DNA from: Herbiconiux sp.
Lineage (GTDB): Bacteria; Actinomycetota; Actinomycetes; Actinomycetales; Microbacteriaceae
Direction: 5' to 3'
Assembly (NCBI RefSeq): GCF_004297105.1
Contig: NZ_SCVE01000012.1
Span: 558,001-622,000 of the forward strand
DNA: 64,000 bases
The notes beneath the pieces were generated by a model. The model was given only the letters and a program-made list of their open reading frames with translations. It did not search any database and was not told where the DNA came from. Of the stretch, positions 8,301 to 16,760 are shown piece by piece (position 1 is the first letter of the stretch; every line of letters starts with the position of its first letter). The position numbers and the translations under genes are program-made.

Positions 8301-8870
8301 CGACGAGACCTTCACCGACACGTAGTCGACATCGTCACGCTGCAGCAGCTCGCGCGTGCCCTCGAGCCGATTGCCCGCCTCCCGGTCGCCGAGCACCGCC
8401 TCACCGAGCAGATTGATGTTGAGCCGCACGCCACCCTGCCCCGAGCGGGCGCGCAGGGCCGCGACCGCTGGCCCGAACTTCGCGGGCCGGGCGTCGACGA
8501 TCAGGTGCCCCACCATCGACCGGAGCACTCGCCGCGCAATCGGCACCACGACGCCTGGCAGCGCCTCGCCGACCACTCCGCCGGCCTGCACCGCCGAGCG
8601 CAGGTACCACGGCAGGAACCGCGGAACCCGCTTCGCGAGCAGCCCGAGATTGCGGGCCGCGACCGTGAGGTCTTCGGGACGGGCGACGCCGTCGACGAAG
8701 CCGACCGTGAAGCCGAGGCCGTCGGGGTCTTTCAGCACGCCGGCCAGCCGGGCCGCCGAGGGATCGACCGCCGCGCTCCGGCTCTCGTCGAGCCACCGGC
8801 GTGCCAGCTCGACCGCCTCGCGCCCCAGGTCTGCGGAGGCGGCGGGAGGGGTGACGAGGGGCTCGGACAT
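5352..8870 (-). CDS. putA: bifunctional proline dehydrogenase / glutamate-semialdehyde dehydrogenase
   Basis: The 1172-residue PutA oxidises proline to glutamate in two steps: FAD-dependent proline dehydrogenase (about 40-430) and NAD-dependent P5C dehydrogenase (about 520-960). The ALDH half shows the general-base motif L-A-E-T-S-G-K (E736) and nucleophile motif G-H-A-G-Q-K-C-S (C770). The PRODH half shows the barrel motif L-D-M-E-E-Y-R-D-L. There is no N-terminal ribbon-helix-helix domain, so it is not the autoregulatory enteric type. A C-terminal region of about 200 residues follows the ALDH domain, as in many long PutA proteins. The ATG at 8870 has TATTGT 6 nt upstream; the frame is open to 8960 but that part runs across the divergent promoter. 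Confidence 0.96.
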   Translation of the reverse strand: MSEPLVTPPAASADLGREAVELARRWLDESRSAAVDPSAARLAGVLKDPDGLGFTVGFVDGVARPEDLTVAARNLGLLAKRVPRFLPWYLRSAVQAGGVVGEALPGVVVPIARRVLRSMVGHLIVDARPAKFGPAVAALRARSGQGGVRLNINLLGEAVLGDREAGNRLEGTRELLQRDDVDYVSVKVSSIAADLSMWGFEQTVERVAQSLIPLYRVAARKGLVGDDGPRKFINLDMEEYRDLDLTIAVFKRVLDEPDFLDFEGGIVLQAYLPDALGALQGLQVWAAERRSRGGAPIKVRVVKGANLALERVDSALHDWPLATYGAKVDTDTNYKRVLDWALRPEHTDAVRIGVAGHNLFDIAWAWLLAGQRGVTDAVDFEMLLGMATAQADAVRATVGRLVLYTPVVAPAEFDVAIGYLVRRLEENASDENFMSSVFDLASDPAAFATERDRFLLSLAGLGATEEEAAVQGADAPAPLPNRRQDRLSGDIEPATAAFHNAADTDPSLLANRVWGARILARVPGSALGLATIEAARVDQEAALEAIVQGAIIAGRAWGARPASDRAGFIRRAGYALESNRDRLVEVMAAETGKTIDQGDPEVSEAIDFANYYAHTAVELDAVEGAVFEPSTLTVVAPPWNFPVAIPAGSVLAALAAGSAVIIKPAPQAKRSAAVLAEALWESGIPRELLVLVDVDEGDLGRRLMSDARVDRLILTGAYDTAALFRSWRPDLPLLAETSGKNAIVVTPSADLDLAVADVVKSAFGHAGQKCSAASLVILVGSVAQSKRFARQLVDAVTSLRVGYPDDPSVQMGPLIEPASGKLAEALTTLGAGERWLVEPRRLDDSGRLWSPGVRDGVLPGTAFHLTEYFGPVLGIMQAPTLEKAVEMQNAVPYGLTAGIHSLDALEIDQWLATVEAGNLYVNRGITGAIVRRQPFGGWKRSSVGAGAKAGGPNYLVHLGRWRNDPGDASDGLSLAGLEPRVVQLLEASTGGLEWSDFDLARRGAKSDQAAWSSTFAARDESQLGVELNVLRYLPVPVVVRLSEGSPLHELVRVLAAATLARSTVTLSSALKLPKPLRLLLKERGVRVVIENDSAWLARVPEYLGEVSRIRLIGGDAGALAVALGGSPDLAVYAGEVTRAGRIELLPFLVEQVVSVTNHRFGNPSVLMDALFE

Positions 8871-8876
8871 GCTTCG

Positions 8877-8882
8877 ACAATA
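8877..8882 (-). promoter_or_regulatory. -10 hexamer TATTGT for putA, leaderless start
   Basis: TATTGT on the minus strand ends 6 nt before the putA ATG. The divergent oxidoreductase -10 box lies only 18 bp away, so the two promoters are back to back and may compete or share a regulator. Confidence 0.5.
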
Positions 8883-8900
8883 GATCGTGACACGCCGCAT

Positions 8901-8906
8901 TAGGCT
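8901..8906 (+). promoter_or_regulatory. -10 hexamer TAGGCT for the FAD oxidoreductase, leaderless start
   Basis: TAGGCT ends 6 nt before the ATG at 8913. No Shine-Dalgarno sequence is present. Confidence 0.5.
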
Positions 8907-8912
8907 CAAGGC

Positions 8913-10505
8913 ATGCGAGCTGTGGATGACTTCGACGTCATCGTCATCGGTGGAGGACACAACGGCCTGGTCGCCGCGGCCTACCTCGCCCGGGCCGGCC
9001 GCAGGGTCTGTCTGCTCGAACGGCTGGAGGATGTCGGGGGCGCCGCGGTCTCCACATATGCGTTCGAGGGAATGGATGCGAAGCTCTCCCGCTACTCCTA
9101 CCTCGTGAGTCTCCTCCCGCAGAAGATCGTCGACGAGCTCGGTCTCACGATCGAACTCCGCCGTCGCCGGTATTCGAGCTACACCCCCCTCCCCGGCAGC
9201 GATCTCGGCCTCCTGATCGACAATGACGACCCGGACGCGACCCGAGCCTCCTTCGATGCGCTCGGCTCCTCCTCCGATGCGCTCGCCTTCGACGCCCTCG
9301 GTGCCGACCTGCTCCGTGTGGCCGCCGCGCTCTGGCCCACCGTCACCGAACCGCTGCCCACCCGCTCGGAGGTGAAGCGGATGCTGGCCGACGACGCACT
9401 CTGGGCCGACCTGGTCGAGCGGCCCATCGGCGCGATGATTCGCGAGCGGTTCGCCGATGACCTCGTGCGAGGGGTCGTGGCCACCGACTCCCTCATCGGC
9501 ACCTTCGCCTCGCTCGACGACCCCTCACTGATCCAGAACATCTGCTTCCTGTATCACGTGATCGGCCGCGGCACCGGGGACTGGGATGTGCCCGTCGGCG
9601 GCATGGGCGCCGTCACCGGTGAGCTCGCGCGAGCGGCACGGGAAGCGGGTGTGGACATCCGCACCGGCGTGGAAGTCGTCGCGGTCACCCCGGAGGGCCG
9701 AGTCGACTTCCGCGACTCCGATGGCGTCACGAGAGCGCTCACGGCCACCCGTCTCCTGGCGAACGTCGCTCCGACCGTGCTGGCGGGTCTCCTCGGCGAT
9801 CGCGACATTCCCTCAGCGGAATACGCCGCATCCGATGCTCCCGAGGGTGCTCAGGTCAAGGTGAACATGCTCCTGAAGCGGCTTCCCCGGCTCCGGGACC
9901 CGTCGGTCGAACCGGCCGCGGCGTTCGGCGGCACGTTCCACATCAATGAGCTCGCCAGCCAGCTCGAGCGCGCGCACGAGCAGGCCGCCGACGGGAGAAT
10001 CCCGCATCCTCTCCCCGCGGAGATCTATTGCCATTCGCTCACCGATCCGAGCATCCTGTCGCCCGAGCTGCAGGAGACGGGCGCCCAGACGCTCACGGTG
10101 TTCGGACTGCACGTGCCGCACCGCCTGGTGGCCGAGGGAGTCGCCGATGCGGCGGCGCTCCAGACCGCCATCGTCGCGTCGCTCGACAGCGTGCTCGCGG
10201 AGCCGATCTCCGACCTGCTCCTCACCGATGCGAACGGCGCCCCCTGCATCGAGACGAAGACCACCGCCGACCTCGAGCGCACCCTCGGCATGCCCGGGGG
10301 CAACATCTTCCACGGCCCGCTGAGCTGGCCGTTCCTCGACGACGATGAGCCCCGCGGCACGGCCGCCGAGCGCTGGGGTGTCGCGACGGCGCACGAGCGC
10401 ATCCTGATCTGCGGATCGGGCTCACGCCGTGGCGGCGCGGTCTCCGGTCTGGGCGGCCACAGTGCGGCCATGGCCGTGCTCGACGACGACCTCGACCGCG
10501 GCTGA
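8913..10505 (+). CDS. FAD-dependent phytoene-desaturase-like oxidoreductase
   Basis: This 530-residue flavoprotein starts with a Rossmann dinucleotide fold (8-30, V-I-V-I-G-G-G-H-N-G-L-V-A-A) followed by the E-x(4-6)-G-G motif near residue 40. The C-terminal end has the second FAD-contacting segment (G-S-G-S-R-R-G-G-A-V-S-G-L-G-G-H). The overall pattern is that of the NAD(P)/FAD oxidoreductases related to phytoene desaturase and vertebrate PYROXD2. The substrate is unknown. No carotenoid gene is nearby, so carotenoid synthesis is unlikely. It is divergent from putA with 42 bp between starts, so co-regulation is possible. Confidence 0.85.
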   Translation: MRAVDDFDVIVIGGGHNGLVAAAYLARAGRRVCLLERLEDVGGAAVSTYAFEGMDAKLSRYSYLVSLLPQKIVDELGLTIELRRRRYSSYTPLPGSDLGLLIDNDDPDATRASFDALGSSSDALAFDALGADLLRVAAALWPTVTEPLPTRSEVKRMLADDALWADLVERPIGAMIRERFADDLVRGVVATDSLIGTFASLDDPSLIQNICFLYHVIGRGTGDWDVPVGGMGAVTGELARAAREAGVDIRTGVEVVAVTPEGRVDFRDSDGVTRALTATRLLANVAPTVLAGLLGDRDIPSAEYAASDAPEGAQVKVNMLLKRLPRLRDPSVEPAAAFGGTFHINELASQLERAHEQAADGRIPHPLPAEIYCHSLTDPSILSPELQETGAQTLTVFGLHVPHRLVAEGVADAAALQTAIVASLDSVLAEPISDLLLTDANGAPCIETKTTADLERTLGMPGGNIFHGPLSWPFLDDDEPRGTAAERWGVATAHERILICGSGSRRGGAVSGLGGHSAAMAVLDDDLDRG

Positions 10506-10516
10506 CCCGCGGCCCC

Positions 10517-11065
10517 TCACTCCCACACGCTGGGCGCGCTCGCCTTGCTCGGCGGCAGCTGGGCGGAGGCGCCCCACTCCGACACCCACGAGGGCAGGCT
10601 CCGCCCGTCGGGCGCGACACCGGCGAGCTCGGTGAGCTCGGCCACGCTCACGACGCCACCCGACTTCTTGAGGAACCGTGCACGGATGAAGGCCTGCGAA
10701 TACACCTCGCCGGCGACCGTGAAACGCTGCTCGACGTAGATGGCCTTCTCGTCGAACCCGAGCACCCGCGTCTCGATGTCGAAACGCTGCCAGAGCTGCA
10801 GCGACCGCCGGAAGCTGATGGTCTCCGACACCACCACCGGGTACCAACCCTGCGCGCTCAGCACCGCCCACATGCCGCTGCGCAGCATCAGGTCGAGCCG
10901 GCCGATGTCGAGCAGGGACAGGTACACGCCGTTGTTCATGTGCCGCAGCACGTCGAGGTCGGTGGGCAGCACCCGGAACGGGGTGGTTGCCACATCCCAC
11001 ATCCCGACCCGCGAACGGAAGGGGGAGCGGAGGCGCTGGAACAGCGTTCTGAAGAAGAAGTGCAC
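10517..11065 (-). CDS. hotdog-fold acyl-CoA thioesterase family protein
   Basis: The product is a single hotdog domain with the 4HBT-type segment D-L-D-V-L-R-H-M-N-N-G-V-Y-L-S (about 35-50) and the later beta strand F-D-I-E-T-R-V-L-G-F-D-E-K. It resembles the short thioesterase-like proteins related to THEM6. An acyl-CoA or other thioester substrate is likely but not identified. I chose the GTG at 11065 because TACGAT ends 7 nt upstream. The ATG at 11083 has GGAGG directly abutting it, too close to act as a ribosome-binding site. It converges with the FAD oxidoreductase gene. Confidence 0.78.
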   Translation of the reverse strand: MHFFFRTLFQRLRSPFRSRVGMWDVATTPFRVLPTDLDVLRHMNNGVYLSLLDIGRLDLMLRSGMWAVLSAQGWYPVVVSETISFRRSLQLWQRFDIETRVLGFDEKAIYVEQRFTVAGEVYSQAFIRARFLKKSGGVVSVAELTELAGVAPDGRSLPSWVSEWGASAQLPPSKASAPSVWE

Positions 11066-11072
11066 GAGCCTG

Positions 11073-11078
11073 ATCGTA
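11073..11078 (-). promoter_or_regulatory. -10 hexamer TACGAT for the thioesterase gene
   Basis: TACGAT on the minus strand ends 7 nt before the GTG at 11065, supporting a leaderless start there. If the ATG at 11083 were used, this sequence would be coding. Confidence 0.4.
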
Positions 11079-11165
11079 GACATCCTCCGAGCAGATCCGT
11101 ATCTGTACTGCGGACTCCTACGACTCCGGATGCTCGACGCGCGCGGATCACGCAGCACCGGCCAC

Positions 11166-11171
11166 TAAAAT
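11166..11171 (+). promoter_or_regulatory. -10 hexamer TAAAAT, leaderless start
   Basis: TAAAAT ends 6 nt before the GTG at 11178, with no Shine-Dalgarno sequence. Confidence 0.5.
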
Positions 11172-11177
11172 CGCCGG

Positions 11178-12107
11178 GTGGCCATCCCGAAGATCATCCT
11201 CTACTACGTCTTCACGCCCGTGGCCGATCCGCAGGCCGTGCGGCTCTGGCAGCGCGACCTGTGCGAATCGCTCGGGTTGCGCGGTCGCATCCTGATCTCG
11301 GCCGATGGCATCAACGGCACGCTCGGCGGCGAGCTCGACGCCGTGAAGCGCTACCTGCGCAAGACCCGCGAGTTCGCGCCCTTCCGCGACCTCGATGCGA
11401 AGTGGAGCGAGGGCACGGCACTCGAGGAGGAGCCGGCATCCGTGCACACCGTCTACCGCGCGAGCACCGATTTCCCGCGGCTCAGTGTGAAGGTGCGCGA
11501 CGAGATCGTGAGCTTCGGGGCGCCCGGCGAGCTGAAGGTCGACGCCTCAGGAGTCGTCGGGGGCGGCACGCGGTTGAGCCCGCGGGAGCTGCACGCCCTG
11601 GTCGAGCAGACCGAGGCCGAGGGCGATGAGCTCGTGTTCTTCGACGGCCGCAACGCCTTCGAGGCCGAGATCGGCCGCTTCCGAGGCGCGGTGGTGCCCG
11701 ATGTGGCCACCACCCGCGACTTCGTGCGCGAGCTCGACAGCGGCCGGTACGACCACCTCAAGTCGAAGCCGGTGGTGACCTATTGCACCGGCGGCATCCG
11801 CTGTGAGGTGCTGTCGTCGCTGATGGCGGCACGGGGATTCGAGCGGGTGTTCCAGCTCGAGGGCGGCATCGTGCGGTACGGCGAGGAATACGGCGACAAG
11901 GGACTCTGGGAGGGGTCGCTCTACGTCTTCGACCGGCGCGGCTCGATCGCCTTCTCCCCCGACGCCGCCGTGCTGGGGCACTGCATGGTGTGCGATGCCT
12001 CGACGTCGTCGCTGCAGAACTGCGCCGATGCCTCCTGCCGTGCGCAGCTCGTCGTGTGCCCCGACTGCAACCTCTCCTCCACAATCTTCTGCCCTGAGCA
12101 TTCCTGA
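11178..12107 (+). CDS. trhO: tRNA uridine(34) hydroxylase, rhodanese family
   Basis: The 309-residue protein has the three-part layout of the YceA/TrhO family. An N-terminal ferredoxin-like domain (1-95) contains the G-I-N-G-T-L-G signature. A rhodanese domain (about 125-225) carries the active-site loop Y-C-T-G-G-I-R-C-E (C203). A C-terminal Cys-rich zinc-binding-like tail holds C-M-V-C, C-x4-C, C-P-D-C and the final F-C-P-E-H. TrhO makes 5-hydroxyuridine at the wobble position of tRNAs, from studies of the E. coli and B. subtilis enzymes. It is a stand-alone gene with its own leaderless promoter. Confidence 0.92.
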   Translation: MAIPKIILYYVFTPVADPQAVRLWQRDLCESLGLRGRILISADGINGTLGGELDAVKRYLRKTREFAPFRDLDAKWSEGTALEEEPASVHTVYRASTDFPRLSVKVRDEIVSFGAPGELKVDASGVVGGGTRLSPRELHALVEQTEAEGDELVFFDGRNAFEAEIGRFRGAVVPDVATTRDFVRELDSGRYDHLKSKPVVTYCTGGIRCEVLSSLMAARGFERVFQLEGGIVRYGEEYGDKGLWEGSLYVFDRRGSIAFSPDAAVLGHCMVCDASTSSLQNCADASCRAQLVVCPDCNLSSTIFCPEHS

Positions 12108-12127
12108 ACCGATCCCTCCACGGGAGG

Positions 12128-12155
12128 TTGACCGCTCGCGCGGTAGACGTAGGCT
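12128..12155 (+). promoter_or_regulatory. sigma-A-type promoter TTGACC-N16-TAGGCT
   Basis: This is the best complete housekeeping promoter in the window: a -35 at 12128-12133, a 16-bp spacer, and a -10 at 12150-12155 that ends 6 nt before the ATG at 12162. The mRNA is predicted to be leaderless. Confidence 0.65.
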
Positions 12156-12161
12156 CGCCCC

Positions 12162-13001
12162 ATGAGCCAGCCTTCTTCTCACGACGCCCCCGATCCCTCC
12201 GACCCGCGGGTCGCGCATCCGAGCCATGAACTCGTGCACGACCGAGCCGATGATCTGCTCGGTCTGCACACCGCTCCCGAGATCCTCACGCTCGTGAACG
12301 TCTGGGATGTGGCGAGTGCCCAGGTCATCGCCGATCTGCCCGAGACGAAGGCGCTGGCCACAGCGAGTCACGGCATCGCCGCCTCCTACGGCTACGAAGA
12401 CGGGGAGCACATCCCACTCGACCTGATGATCGAGGCCGTCGGCCGCATCGCGCTCGCCACGTCACTCCCGGTGTCGGCAGACCTCGAGGGCGGCTACGGC
12501 GATGCCGGCGAGACCGTGCGCCGCGCCATCGGCGTCGGCGTGGTGGGCGCGAACATCGAAGACCAGATGCGGCCGCACATCGAGTCGGTCGAGAACGTGG
12601 CCGAGGTCATGAAGGCCGCCGAGGCGGAGGGCGTGCGCTTCGTGCTGAATGCGCGAACGGATGCGCTGCTCCGCCGCGGCGACCGGCCTCTGGAGGAGGC
12701 GGTCGACGACGCCATCGAGCGGGGGCGCGCGTATCTCGACGCAGGCGCCACGTGCATCTTCGTGCCCGGCCTCATCGATGAGCACCTCGCCGAGCGACTG
12801 GTGGAGGGGATCGGATGGCTCAAGGTGAGCGTGATCGGGGTTCCCGGTGCGCTCAGCCCTCAGCGCTACCAGGAGCTCGGTATCGCGCGGATCTCGTATG
12901 GGCCGTGGCCTCAGCGGGTGGCACTCACCGCACTGCAGGAGTCGGCGCTGACGCTGTACGCCGGAGGTGATCTACCGCCCGGTACCCAGACTCTCACCTG
13001 A
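12162..13001 (+). CDS. isocitrate lyase / PEP mutase family protein
   Basis: The 279-residue TIM-barrel protein belongs to the PEP mutase/2-methylisocitrate lyase-like group. It shows N-V-W-D-V-A-S-A near residue 46, the metal-binding segment S-A-D-L-E-G-G-Y-G (about 105-113), G-A-N-I-E-D-Q (about 128), and a substrate-binding N-A-R-T-D-A (about 164). The K-K-C-G-H catalytic loop of true isocitrate lyases is not visible, so it is not a glyoxylate-shunt enzyme. It probably cleaves or rearranges a small oxo-acid; the exact reaction cannot be given. Its 3' end overlaps the convergent LssY_C gene by 30 bp. Confidence 0.85.
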   Translation: MSQPSSHDAPDPSDPRVAHPSHELVHDRADDLLGLHTAPEILTLVNVWDVASAQVIADLPETKALATASHGIAASYGYEDGEHIPLDLMIEAVGRIALATSLPVSADLEGGYGDAGETVRRAIGVGVVGANIEDQMRPHIESVENVAEVMKAAEAEGVRFVLNARTDALLRRGDRPLEEAVDDAIERGRAYLDAGATCIFVPGLIDEHLAERLVEGIGWLKVSVIGVPGALSPQRYQELGIARISYGPWPQRVALTALQESALTLYAGGDLPPGTQTLT

Positions 13002-14453
13002 GCCCAACGCCGGGAGGCGGCGGGCATTGCGGCGGCCCACGCGGGCGAGCCTGCGGGCGAGAGCGCGCTGGTGAGAGAAGCGGCGCGCATCCGTTCCCGA
13101 GAGGGCCAGGAGCACCAGCACGTCGAACGAGAGGCCACCCAGGTTGGTCTGCAGAGTGATCTGCGGGCCGCCGTTGATGAAGTCGACCGCTGTCACCAGG
13201 ATGGCGGCCGAGCTGATGCCCATCGCGGCGAACCGGGCCCAGTTGTGCCCGTGGTAGATGAGATAGGCGAGCACCGAATACAACGCGCTGATGAGGAGGG
13301 CGATGGTGACGAAGATGGCGGTGACGAGCGAGGTGAGATAGCGCGCGTCATCCGGAGTCAGGGCGCCCGTGAAGGCCCGGAAGTCGAGCTGGCCGTCGCC
13401 GATCGAGAAGGCCACCACCGCTGCGGCGGCGAGCGCCGCGAGAACACGCAGCACCATGAGGAGCACCCCGAGGTAGAGCGACGTGGGCCGGCGGGTGCCG
13501 GCGATGGGCGACTCCGTGAACACGGCGGACGGCGTCGGTGCCACAGGCTGCTCGGCGACGGTGGGGCGGCCGGAGCCCTCGACGTCCCAGGTGCTGACGC
13601 GGCGGAGGTCGACCACGGGCAGGTCGCCGTCGGTGATGATGGCGTCGCCCCCGCCGTTCACGTGGTGATACCCGGTGGAGAAGTTGCGGATCAGCTTGAC
13701 CCGGGCGTCGTCGTTGCCCTCCACCAAGGTGGTCACGATGTGGTCGCGCTCCTTGTCGGTCTCCTTGTCGATGCGGTGCGTGACCTGGAGCGTGAAGAAG
13801 GAGATACCGATGCTGCGGTCATACGTGCCGGCGGCCAGCCAGTCGGCCTTGTGCCCGCCGGGCAGCAGCCATCCCTTCGGGCAGCGCCAGAACCGCACGT
13901 GGTGCCGCTTCGAGGGGTTGCCCGACACCTCCTGCTGGTAGGTGAAGTCCTGCACGTTGCCGAAGAGGTAGAGCCGCGACACCGGGGCGCCCGGATAGCT
14001 GCGGCGCAGCAGCGTGCCACGAACGGTGCGCAGGGCGGAGGTGAGCCCCATGTCGTCGGCCCGGTGCCAGCCGGCTCGCACCATTGCCTCGTGGATCTGC
14101 TCCTCCGAGCCGCGAAGCGCGATGTTGATGGGGTCGCCGAGGAGGCCCTCGCGGGTGCGGGCGCGGCCGATGAAGTAGTCCGGAACGTAGAACAGGGTCA
14201 GGATGCTGTGCACCCGGGGCAGCAGCAGGTACGCCACCACCACCCAGAAGATGAGGAGGAACCAGAGCTGCTGCCACCCCCGCGCGAACGACTCCGTCAC
14301 CACCAGGAAGGCGAGCCAGCCGGTTGAGACCGTGCCGAAGAGGAAGAAGAGACTGTCGACCACCAGGCCGACGGAACCGCGGAAGGTACGGCGGCGGATG
14401 TGCTCGACGAACCCGGCGTCTTCGAGAGCGTCGTCGGTGCCGGCATCGGCCAT
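12972..14453 (-). CDS. LssY_C domain membrane protein
   Basis: The 493-residue protein has two N-terminal membrane segments (about 28-50 and 60-82) and a central LssY C-terminal-type domain (about 120-300) with G-W-H-R-A-D-D and Y-L-F-G-N-V-Q-D. Four predicted C-terminal membrane helices (about 360-475) follow. LssY_C domains also occur next to PAP2 phosphatases; here the domain sits between membrane bundles and no phosphatase motif is seen. Function is unknown. I use the ATG at 14453, which has GAGAGGA about 9 nt upstream. The 3' end overlaps the convergent lyase gene by 30 bp. Confidence 0.75.
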   Translation of the reverse strand: MADAGTDDALEDAGFVEHIRRRTFRGSVGLVVDSLFFLFGTVSTGWLAFLVVTESFARGWQQLWFLLIFWVVVAYLLLPRVHSILTLFYVPDYFIGRARTREGLLGDPINIALRGSEEQIHEAMVRAGWHRADDMGLTSALRTVRGTLLRRSYPGAPVSRLYLFGNVQDFTYQQEVSGNPSKRHHVRFWRCPKGWLLPGGHKADWLAAGTYDRSIGISFFTLQVTHRIDKETDKERDHIVTTLVEGNDDARVKLIRNFSTGYHHVNGGGDAIITDGDLPVVDLRRVSTWDVEGSGRPTVAEQPVAPTPSAVFTESPIAGTRRPTSLYLGVLLMVLRVLAALAAAAVVAFSIGDGQLDFRAFTGALTPDDARYLTSLVTAIFVTIALLISALYSVLAYLIYHGHNWARFAAMGISSAAILVTAVDFINGGPQITLQTNLGGLSFDVLVLLALSGTDARRFSHQRALARRLARVGRRNARRLPALGSGESLGTGR

Positions 14454-14563
14454 CTCGTCGCATCCTCTCTCTCGCTCGTGACAACGTCCGACCACCACCC
14501 TAGGCTGGACATACGCGGCGAACCCGCATGTTCCACCCCCGGACACCGATAGGACAGTGAGAA

Positions 14564-15466
14564 ATGCCCACCGGCGTACCCATCGAATTCGCCCACGTGA
14601 CGAAGTCGTTCGGCGCCGTCGACGCGGTCTCCGACCTGAGCTTCACCGTCGAGCCGGGGCAGGTCACGGGCTTTCTCGGCCCCAACGGAGCCGGTAAGAC
14701 CACCAGTCTGCGCATGCTGCTCGGCCTCGTCACCCCCACGTCGGGCACCGCGACGTTCGGTGGCACCACCTACGGGCGCCTCGGTTCGCCGCTCACCACG
14801 GTGGGCGCGTCGCTCGAGGCCGCGAGCTTCCACCCCGGCCGTTCGGCACGCAATCATCTCGCGGTCTACGCGCAGGCGGCCGGCCTGCCCTCGACCGCTC
14901 CGGATGCCGCGCTCGAGAAAGTGGGACTGGGCGCCTACGGAGCACGCCGGGTGGGCGGGTATTCGCTCGGCATGCGGCAGCGCCTCGGGCTCGCGTTCGC
15001 CCTGCTCGGTGACCCGAGCGTGCTCGTGCTCGACGAACCCATCAACGGCCTCGACCCTGAGGGCATCAAGTGGATCCGCCTGCTCCTGCGCGGCATGGCC
15101 GCCGAAGGACGCACGGTGCTGATCAGCTCCCACCTCCTGAGCGAGGTGCAACAGACCGTCGACGACGTCATCATCATCTCGCACGGCAAACTGGTGCACC
15201 GCGGAGAGCTCTCGAGTCTTGACGTCTCCGATTCGAAGCAGGTGCAGGTGAACGCCGACGACCGCGAGAGACTGGCCGAAGTCATCCGTTCTGCCGGATT
15301 CGAGGTGGCGAATCTCCGCTCCGGAGTGCTCGTCGAGAACGCCGACGCCGCCGCCATCGGGCGCCTCGCCTTCGACGCCGGCATCCCGCTCACCGCGCTC
15401 TCGCAGAAACGCACCGGGCTCGAGGAATCGTTCCTCACGCTCGTGGGAGAGGAGGGGGCCCTGTGA
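14564..15466 (+). CDS. ABC transporter ATP-binding protein
   Basis: The 300-residue ATPase has Walker A G-P-N-G-A-G-K-T (39-46), a Q-loop region, the signature Y-S-L-G-M-R-Q-R (about 131-138, with M in place of the usual G-Q), Walker B V-L-V-L-D-E-P (about 150-156) and the H-loop S-S-H-L-L (about 186). A C-terminal extension of about 80 residues is typical of the DrrA/NatA exporter type. The GTGA overlap with the permease gene shows they form one transporter. A TAGGCT at 14511-14516 may be the promoter. The substrate is unknown; exporters of this type handle antibiotics, lipids or ions. Confidence 0.9.
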   Translation: MPTGVPIEFAHVTKSFGAVDAVSDLSFTVEPGQVTGFLGPNGAGKTTSLRMLLGLVTPTSGTATFGGTTYGRLGSPLTTVGASLEAASFHPGRSARNHLAVYAQAAGLPSTAPDAALEKVGLGAYGARRVGGYSLGMRQRLGLAFALLGDPSVLVLDEPINGLDPEGIKWIRLLLRGMAAEGRTVLISSHLLSEVQQTVDDVIIISHGKLVHRGELSSLDVSDSKQVQVNADDRERLAEVIRSAGFEVANLRSGVLVENADAAAIGRLAFDAGIPLTALSQKRTGLEESFLTLVGEEGAL

Positions 15467-16266
15467 ACATCGTCGCCTCTCTCCGCTCGGAGATCACGAA
15501 GCTCACCAGCACGCGGCTGTGGTGGGTTCTGGCCGTCATCATGGTGGGCTACGTCGCACTCTGCGCAGGCGGGCTCGCCGCCATCCTGTCGGGCGTCGGC
15601 ACGCAGGCGGGTGCACCCGTGCTGTCGGATGCGCAGCTCCCGCCCCTCATCTACAGCTTCGCGACATCCGTCGGCTACGTCTTCCCGGTTCTGCTCGGGG
15701 CCCTCGCGGTGACGAGCGAGTTCCGCTTCCAGTCACTCACTCCGACCTTCCTCGCCACACCGCGCCGCGGCACCGTGCTCGCCGGCAAGATGACCGCCCT
15801 CGTGCTGGCCGGGGCGATGTTCGGTGTGCTCGCGCTCGTGGCCTCGATGGGAGCGGGTGCTGCCGTGCTCGGCGCGTTCGGCATCGATCCTCAACTCGGC
15901 TCGCCCGACACCTGGGCGTTCGTGGGCCGCTCGATCCTCGCCATGGCTCTCTGGGCCGCCATCGGCGTCGGGCTCGGCGCGCTCGTGCCGAGCCAGATCG
16001 CGGCGATCGTGATCGTGCTCGCATTCACCCAGTTCCTCGAACCGCTGTTGCGGTTCGGCGCGAGCATCACCGACTGGTCGGCGGCGATCGGCAAGTTCCT
16101 GCCGGGTGCCGCATCCGATGCCCTGGTGGGATCGAGCATCTTCACACTCACGTCGGGCGGCGGCACGCAGCTCGAGTGGTGGCAGGGTGCGCTCGTGCTC
16201 GCGGCGATCGCGGCGGTGGCCACGGCGATCGGGTACTTCACGAGCTGGCGGCGCGACGTCTCCTGA
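15463..16266 (+). CDS. ABC transporter permease
   Basis: The 267-residue membrane protein overlaps the ATPase stop codon as GTGA, so the two subunits are translationally coupled. It has about six hydrophobic segments, starting with the one at residues 21-42. A charged loop (S-E-F-R-F-Q-S-L-T-P-T-F-L-A-T-P) between segments two and three is typical of ABC-2-type permeases that pair with this kind of ATPase. Substrate not deducible. Confidence 0.87.
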   Translation: MNIVASLRSEITKLTSTRLWWVLAVIMVGYVALCAGGLAAILSGVGTQAGAPVLSDAQLPPLIYSFATSVGYVFPVLLGALAVTSEFRFQSLTPTFLATPRRGTVLAGKMTALVLAGAMFGVLALVASMGAGAAVLGAFGIDPQLGSPDTWAFVGRSILAMALWAAIGVGLGALVPSQIAAIVIVLAFTQFLEPLLRFGASITDWSAAIGKFLPGAASDALVGSSIFTLTSGGGTQLEWWQGALVLAAIAAVATAIGYFTSWRRDVS

Positions 16267-16289
16267 CACACCCTGCCCCTCCGCGAGGT

Positions 16290-16667
16290 TCAGGAGTCGA
16301 TGATCTCCGTGCCCTCGGTGGGAGGCAGGCGCAGGGCGCGCAAGAGCTCGATTGAGTGCGCCGTGGTGATGATGAGGCGCGAGAACTCCTGCCCGTCGAG
16401 GTCGATCACCACCGACGTGCGGGTGCCCTTCACGAGCAGGAAGTCTTTGCCGTCGTGGAACTTCCAGGTGCCCACGGCGAGCGTGAGCGGAATCGCCGCA
16501 CCAGGGGCCCGGATGCCGCGCACCCACACCCACGGATCGTCGGTGAGGGCGGCCGAACGAATGCTCTCCAAAGGCACCACGATGTCGGTGCGGCGGAACG
16601 AGAGCATCTTCTCGGCGCGCGTCAGACGGATCTCGAGGCGATCGGTGTGGACGAAGAGAACGGCCAT
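16290..16667 (-). CDS. small conserved protein, possible PH-like fold
   Basis: This 125-residue protein has no recognisable catalytic motif. It is mainly predicted beta strands (V-L-F-V-H-T-D-R-L-E-I-R-L at the start, then W-V-W-V-R-G and W-K-F-H-D-G-K-D-F) and ends in one helix (about 100-115). This layout would suit a bacterial PH-like domain, but that is a guess from pattern alone. The central F-L-L-V-K-G-T-R-T-S-V-V-I-D-L resembles actinobacterial proteins of unknown function. It follows hemL in the same direction after 93 bp, so it may be read through from the heme genes or have its own promoter. Confidence 0.6.
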   Translation of the reverse strand: MAVLFVHTDRLEIRLTRAEKMLSFRRTDIVVPLESIRSAALTDDPWVWVRGIRAPGAAIPLTLAVGTWKFHDGKDFLLVKGTRTSVVIDLDGQEFSRLIITTAHSIELLRALRLPPTEGTEIIDS

Positions 16668-16760
16668 GGCTCTATCCTGCCGTGGCTTGCCTGAAGAACG
16701 GCAGGGTTTGGCCCCGAGACGTATATAACGATTCGGGAATCTACACCGAAGGCCGCATCC

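Noticed and set aside
6576-8903. 775-residue open frame opposite putA
   Set aside because: It is fully antisense to putA, whose domains and catalytic motifs are clear; the sequence is Arg/Gly/His-rich, as expected of a shadow frame in high-GC DNA.
16676-16705. 8-bp hairpin (CCTGCCGT/ACGGCAGG) after hemL
   Set aside because: It lies between co-directional genes and lacks a U-tract, so I could not separate a terminator from chance pairing and did not list it.
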